Source of the DNA: Isochrysis galbana
Taxonomy: Eukaryota; Haptophyta; Isochrysidales; Isochrysidaceae
NCBI GenBank assembly: GCA_018136815.1
Contig: CM030936.1
Coordinates: 454,831-518,830 of the forward strand
DNA length: 64,000 bases
Reading direction: 5' to 3'
Shown: in pieces, positions 59,606 to 64,000 of the stretch
Numbering within the stretch: position 1 is the stretch's first letter
How the letters are laid out: each line of letters starts with the position of its first letter
Program-made: the position numbers and the translations under genes
The notes under the pieces: model-generated
Told to the model about the DNA's origin: nothing
Database searches by the model: none
The model's input: only the letters and a program-made list of their open reading frames with translations

Positions 59606-61824
59606 CTAGGCGGGGTATTCATCGTCCGACTCCTCGGATTTCGAGCCCGCGAGGGGCTCGACTTGATCCTTGGCAATAGTATGCACCTTAGTCGAGAGAT
59701 TCGCACGGTCACGGGCGTACATCACGCCGCCTCCAAGTGCGCAGCAGCAGCCGATGACCGCCTGTGGGGAGGAGGAACAGGGCAAAGCAAGGTGGTATGC
59801 TACGCCACCCCCTAGCCTCGCAGGTCTGCCGAGGGGCGATTGTGTGAACGGAGCGCGCTCGACGACAGCGCCGCACCTGCCATGAAGACGCCTCCTGCAG
59901 CACCAAAATGCCAAACCCAATTACCACAAACTTGTTCAGGTTCGCAAGCACCATGAAGGTGGTCGCCGTCACATAGGCCTGCGCGTTAATTCCCGCCCAA
60001 CTAATGGCCACAGCGTTCACACAAGATAGCACGAGGAAAGCCCATCTGAAGTGAAGTGCGCAAGTGCGGAGAGCTCTAGGAACGCGCAGGGCTATAAATA
60101 TGCCCGGGGGCCTAAGCGCACACGTGATAGTTGGCAGGCGCAAAGGGCGCATCCGAGGGAGCGACACCCACCCAGACTGCGATATGTTGTAGAAATGATG
60201 CCATTTATGCACCTCCCCCGAAATAAGCAGCACGATCGACATGGGGAGCATCGATATGGAGTTGTTGAGGAGCATCAGGCCAGCTCTGCATGAGGCGCAT
60301 CCACAGGCGCGCGTGATAACACGCACATGCGCAGGGCGAGACGTCTTGCCCCACAGGGTGTGGAGTTTGGCAAGGACTGAGCAGAGGCGCACGTAGCAGC
60401 CTTCTTACTTGTTGACGTCAATCGGTTCCACTGCGATCATCTTGCGTTGAAGCAGCCGCTCGAAAACCTGCTCGCGGGGCGCAGGATCCACGTGCATTGG
60501 GCCGGCGCGCGGTGCAGCCTGAAGAGCTCGCCATTTCCGGTGGGCTAACGCCCTGTGGGTGGCATGATGCATGGGTGCTCACCCCAGCGGCCAGGTTGGT
60601 GAACATGCAGATCATACCGATGGGTGAAAACGAAATGTCGTGGGAGACGTAGAGGAGGACCCCGACCAAGATGACCACGAGCGAGAGCAGGGTCCGAAAG
60701 TCGATCTCAATCTTCTCGCCCGTGAAAAGGCCCTCGATGCAAAGGGAGATCAGTGGAGACATATTGCGGACCACAACGATGGCTCCCATTGACGAGTAGT
60801 GCAGCGAAAGCATGCTCGACGCGAGCATGAGGGCAAACAGCCACGGCACCGTCATTCCCCAGCGGATGACGTCTTTGCGACTGCCAAAGTGCAAGCCACA
60901 GGGGTATGCAACGAGTACCAGCACTGTGAAGGCCATCTGGATGATGACAACTGTGATGGGCAAATGGATCATCTGCATCACCTGCATGGGGTCACGGCGT
61001 ATGAACAGTGAGTCGTTCACATGTCACCTGCGCTGCGCTCGACGACGGGCTGCTCCGAAAATCCACCTCCGCCTTCGGCTAGATGGCATGGGCGCGTTTC
61101 CTTGGTGCGTGCGCATGCGAATGGAAACACGGGCTCGCTTTCCCCATCCGCCATCCGCCATGTTTGCTTGGCTCGATCCCTCGCTTCGTCTCTTGCCCGG
61201 ACCCACCTCTCCGCCCTTCTACGCTAACCGCCGATTCACCCGACTGAGTCCTCGTCCTTGCACTTGCATTGCGTCTCGATAGCGCGTTTCCGCATCCCAT
61301 CACCTCGCGCACACAGCTAAAAGGCGACCCACGCAGCATGCTGCCATATCTCCGCCCGCTTTCTCACCTGGTACCTCACCTCTAACCATCTAACTCTGCC
61401 GCATTCCGCATCGCTCACACTCCGCCACTCTCCCTCCGTCCCTCCTTCCGATACACCCCGCTGCCTCTCATTTTCGCTGCCTCTCTCTACCTCTCGCACC
61501 CCACCTTCCTTCTCTCTCCCCCTCTCTCTCCTTCCCTCTCCCTCCATTACACCCCTCACTCTCCCATTCTATACCCATCTACCCCCTCCCCGCCCTCCCC
61601 ACCGATACCGCCCCCTCCCTCCGTCATTCTCCTGCCCTCTTGGCCTCTCCCCCTCCCTCTGAACACCTCCCCTTCCCCCTTCCCACCCCAAAATCTTCTC
61701 TCCCCCTTCCTCCGCCTGGCGGCCACATGCTCACCATCTTGTTGACGATCATCATGCCGGCCGAGCACGCCATGAAGAAAGTGCACGACGCCACGGTGGC
61801 CAAAAGCTGGCTGGGGACCGCCAT
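59606..61824 (-). CDS. Nucleotide-sugar / triose-phosphate-type transporter (SLC35-like, GDP-mannose-transporter-like)
   Basis: Six exons join with consistent phases: 61824-61735, 60981-60583, 60467-60409, 60285-60172, 60045-59877 and 59761-59606, giving 328 aa, normal for the family. Exon 1 has MAVPSQLLATVASCTFFMAC and GMMIVNKM, the first-helix NK pattern. Exon 2 carries several membrane segments (LPITVVIIQMAFTVLVLVAY, LLSLVVILVGVLLYVS). Exon 4 begins AGLMLLNNSISMLPMSIVLL, and exon 5 has the TTFMVLANLNKFVVIGFGIL segment that aligns with the G-x-L-N-K sugar-nucleotide-binding motif of GDP-mannose transporters. Exon 6 ends with a charged cytosolic tail (SKSEESDDEYPA). About ten membrane helices are expected; Golgi location is likely. 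The exact substrate is not determined. Confidence 0.85.
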
Positions 61825-62000
61825 CGAGCCCAGTCTCTGTCTCCTCAGCCCTCTCTCCCCCTTCCCCACCCTCTCACTCACACACCCCACACGGGCGCGC
61901 GCGCAGCCGCCCGCTTATCGCCCCGGCCTTACCTAACAACCTACGAATATCTTTTACTACTAGTAGTAGATGTTATCTGTAAAATGATAGTGTTACCCCC
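61825..62000. other. Upstream region of the transporter gene
   Basis: It contains the 5' leader; TACTACTAGTAGTA (61,955-61,968) is a small palindrome. Intron 1 of the gene (61,734-60,982) is almost entirely CCCTCC-type low complexity on the plus strand. Confidence 0.4.
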
Positions 62001-62004
62001 CAGA

Positions 62005-62345
62005 AGCCAGGTGCCAACGCCCCCCAGGAGCTATCGGGGGCCCCCGAGAGCTATCGGGGAAAATTTTCTCCCGATCGCCAACAGCCCCACCGAGAGCTAC
62101 CGGGGGATCGAGAAAATCCCCCGAGAGCTATTGGGAGATTTTACCTCCCCCGGGGAGCTATCGCGTTTTAAGGTCGGCCCCCAATAGCTATCGCGGGCCG
62201 CCTTTTGCCCCCGATAGCTATTGGGGGGGAAACGACGGGCGCCAATAGCTATTGGGGGAAAACGACGGGCGCCGATAGCTATCGGAGGGCTGTCCTCGAG
62301 CCCCCAGGCGCTATTCCCCCCCGTAAGCTGTCAGGGTGCCTGGGT
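62005..62345. repeat. Tandem array of palindromic CCCCCGATAGCTATCGGGGG-type units
   Basis: About nine irregular units, each centred on AGCTAT or its variants (GAGAGCTATCGGGG, CCAATAGCTATTGGGG, CCGATAGCTATCGG), separated by 10-25-base spacers such as GGGAAACGACGGGCG, which recurs. The outer ends are also roughly inverted (AGCCAGGTGCCAACGCCCCC against GGGTGCCTGGG). Confidence 0.9.
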
Positions 62346-62760
62346 GCATGTCCCATTTCGCTGGCTACGGTCTGGTCCCCCTAGCTAGGGGATAGGGATA
62401 GGGGATGCGTGTACTTCGGAGCTACAGGAGCGCCGCAGCCGTAAGCTCCTGGATGATGCATTGGTTCATGTGCCGGTGGAGAGTTTGATCCAAGAGACGG
62501 AGCTGCTCTTTGACCGAGCTAGCCGGCATGAGAGAATCTCTTGGGTGATGAATGCCCCACCTCAAGACTCAAGATAATGCAGCAATGGATGGAACTTCAG
62601 CAATGTTGCTGCTTGATTGATGTGAGTGTCCGAGTGTATGTGTAGATCTATCTATACCTGCTAGCTGTGATGTGTCCTGTCGTGTGTACCGTATAAGTAT
62701 AACCATAGACATATAGACACATATACATGTAGAGCGCTGTGTTTGTACTATGAGAAAACG
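62346..62760. other. Intergenic DNA, no gene supported
   Basis: A GGGGATAGGGATAGGGGATG repeat lies at 62,388; TATA-rich sequence occurs at 62,640-62,740. No gene is recognised. Confidence 0.3.
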
Positions 62761-63103
62761 CGCCAAACTACTGTAAAAAGGCCGTGGGGGGCTCTGTACC
62801 TGATCTTAGCACTGCTCGGCAGGTCAAAGTCCTTCCCCAAGGCTAGTGGTGTGGCACACAATTCAGTTGGAAGCCACTCATGAACGCGCATCAGCTTGAA
62901 CATTGCCGCGCCACTGCCACTGCGGTTAATGCAGGCCGTGAGTGACGGAACAAGGCCGTCCGCTCGTACATGCACATGCATGCGATGTAGACCCCACGTT
63001 CAAATGCAGGGCGAAGCAGCACACAGCCCTACTGACTCACTCCTCTCCCCACAGGATCGCCTGACTCGCCCGCTGCAGCCCAACCTTCAGGTTCTGCGAG
63101 CAC

Positions 63104-63276
63104 ATGGAGGAGGGCATGAGCGGCGCCATCCTGGCGATGCTGCTCGTCACAGCCTCTGGCATGGGCCGTGGATGTGGAGACTTCCGCGTGGATCTGGCCA
63201 AGGAACGCTACCCGTCGATGTGGGCACTCATCTGTTGTATTCCTGCCCATCTGAAGGCTGTAGCAGGCATGAATAT
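63104..63276 (+). CDS. Possible exon, unrecognised
   Basis: From ATG 63,104 the frame reads MEEGMSGAILAMLLVTASGM, GRGCGDFRVDLAKERYPSMW, ALICCIPAHLKAVAG and is followed by GTAAGATACG, a good donor (63,282). A CTCTCCCCACAG acceptor-like site lies upstream at 63,043-63,054 but gives an in-frame stop before this ATG. On the minus strand at 62,790-62,930 another protein-like stretch, AAMFKLMRVHEWLPTELCAT, precedes a potential donor. Neither has a known domain. Confidence 0.25.
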
Positions 63277-63351
63277 TCGTGTAAGATACGCGCTCATAAT
63301 TACAATTGAACAGTTCCCCGTGTTGCCACTTGCCACTGACGCACAAGACAC

Positions 63352-63440
63352 ACAGATTCGGATTCCCCATGGTCTCAAGTCCAGGTTTGCAGATTTTGGT
63401 CTCGAAATTTGCGATTCGAATTTTGGGCGCGCGATGGCGG
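63352..63440 (+). repeat. Short dispersed repeat, inverted partner of 22,655-22,735
   Basis: CAGATTCGGATTCCCCATGG, TCTCAAGTCCAGGTTTGCAG and TTTTGGTCTCGAAATTTGCG match the reverse of the other copy. Confidence 0.6.
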
Positions 63441-64000
63441 CCGCAGCGATGGTCGCTGGCCTCGCCAGTGGCCTCGCAAGCGGCCTGCGGCCGCTCTGGC
63501 GAGGGTCTGCGCGGCCTGGAGGCCAGCAGACACCACCTCCCACCATGCTGAGGCGGTGCCGCGCGTGATGGGACAGCCCATCATGCGCAGCACCGTCATT
63601 TTGACGCCTCGCGGCCTGCCGCGCACTGCATGCGCGCGAGGGGCTGGCAGTAGATGCCAGCAGGGGCGAGGTGGAGGGCGCAGGCGACGCCGTGCGCCCG
63701 CGCAGGGTTTTGTACTGCCTGCCCGGGGTAACCGTGCCCGGGGAACGCAGGCGCGCGTCGCACAGCGCGACCTGTGGTGCACTTTTGTGGTCGACGTCGA
63801 TTTCGCACGAGCGCGAAAACGTTTTTGGGTCTGTGTGTTGAATGGCGTCGAAAATGTGCATATTTCTCATTAGATTCTGCCTAATATACCCATTTCCAGT
63901 AGCATATCCTAAGATCTCGCGATAAAACCTCAATCTTGACTTAGTGAATTTTCACCCTTAGAAGTTAAAAGCCTTGTTTGACCGCCCTAGTAGTCACCCC
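63441..64000. other. Window end, no gene supported
   Basis: GC-rich until 63,800, then AT-rich. The GGCCGC-rich part resembles the LINE 5'-end copies in composition. TTGACCGCCCTAG near the end also occurs at 38,035. Confidence 0.3.

Noticed and set aside
62005..62345. CRISPR-like array of palindromic repeats
   Set aside because: Unit and spacer lengths are irregular, there are no cas genes, and the genome is eukaryotic.

Overview
This is a window of nuclear DNA from a eukaryote, most likely an alga with a complex (secondary) plastid. Genes stand alone on both strands and carry short GT-AG introns (about 55 nt to 1.5 kb), often in phase 0. One gene encodes 1-deoxy-D-xylulose-5-phosphate reductoisomerase, a plastid isoprenoid enzyme, behind a signal-peptide-like leader. 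There is an organellar elongation factor P, a tRNA-Arg with an intron just after the anticodon, and many non-LTR and hAT elements. GC-rich coding DNA and polypurine/polypyrimidine tracts would suit a haptophyte or a similar chromist alga, but that is inference; no rRNA or organelle marker is present.

Layout. 0-2.5 kb: an internally deleted L1-like LINE. 2.7-6.5 kb (-): a four-exon Pin1-type prolyl isomerase with PH-like segments. 6.6-9.6 kb: degenerate repeats and a second LINE fragment. 10.5-11.2 kb (-): EF-P. 14.2-16.2 kb (+): an intronless right-handed beta-helix protein. 17.4-18.8 kb: non-autonomous retroelements, one with a perfect 20-bp target duplication. 19.2-20.4 kb (-): a mitochondrial-carrier-family protein. 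21.5-22.5 kb (-): a broken hAT transposase. 23.4-25.7 kb (-): a large Cys-rich single-pass membrane protein of no recognised family, followed by a 78-bp inverted-repeat cluster. 26.5-28.8 kb: transposase-like remnants, a MITE with 8-bp target duplication, and two near-identical hairpin-forming intron-like sequences. 29.6-32.5 kb (-): a two-exon protein of unknown function. 34.7-35.3 kb (-): a coiled-coil protein. 36.4 kb: tRNA-Arg(CCG). 38.2-39.1 kb: a non-autonomous hAT element. 40.4-42.1 kb (+): DXR. 44.3-46.0 kb (-): tRNase Z with a SAP domain, divergent from a small 98-aa charged protein. 46.67-47.68 kb: a recent hAT insertion. 52.0-55.4 kb (+): an RNA-binding protein (RanBP2 zinc finger and RRM) fused to a catalytically dead USP domain. 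57.6-58.4 kb: a 754-bp retroelement with perfect target duplications. 59.6-61.8 kb (-): a six-exon nucleotide-sugar/triose-phosphate-type transporter. 62.0-62.35 kb: a tandem array of palindromes.

The host genes do not form a pathway or an operon. The strongest non-textbook observations are the RNA-binding/pseudo-deubiquitinase architecture, the LINE copies that look as if they passed through splicing (a shared breakpoint after an AG and an in-frame ORF1-RT fusion), and the pair of intron-like repeats. Exon borders were placed by eye from GT-AG sites and frame continuity, without transcripts.
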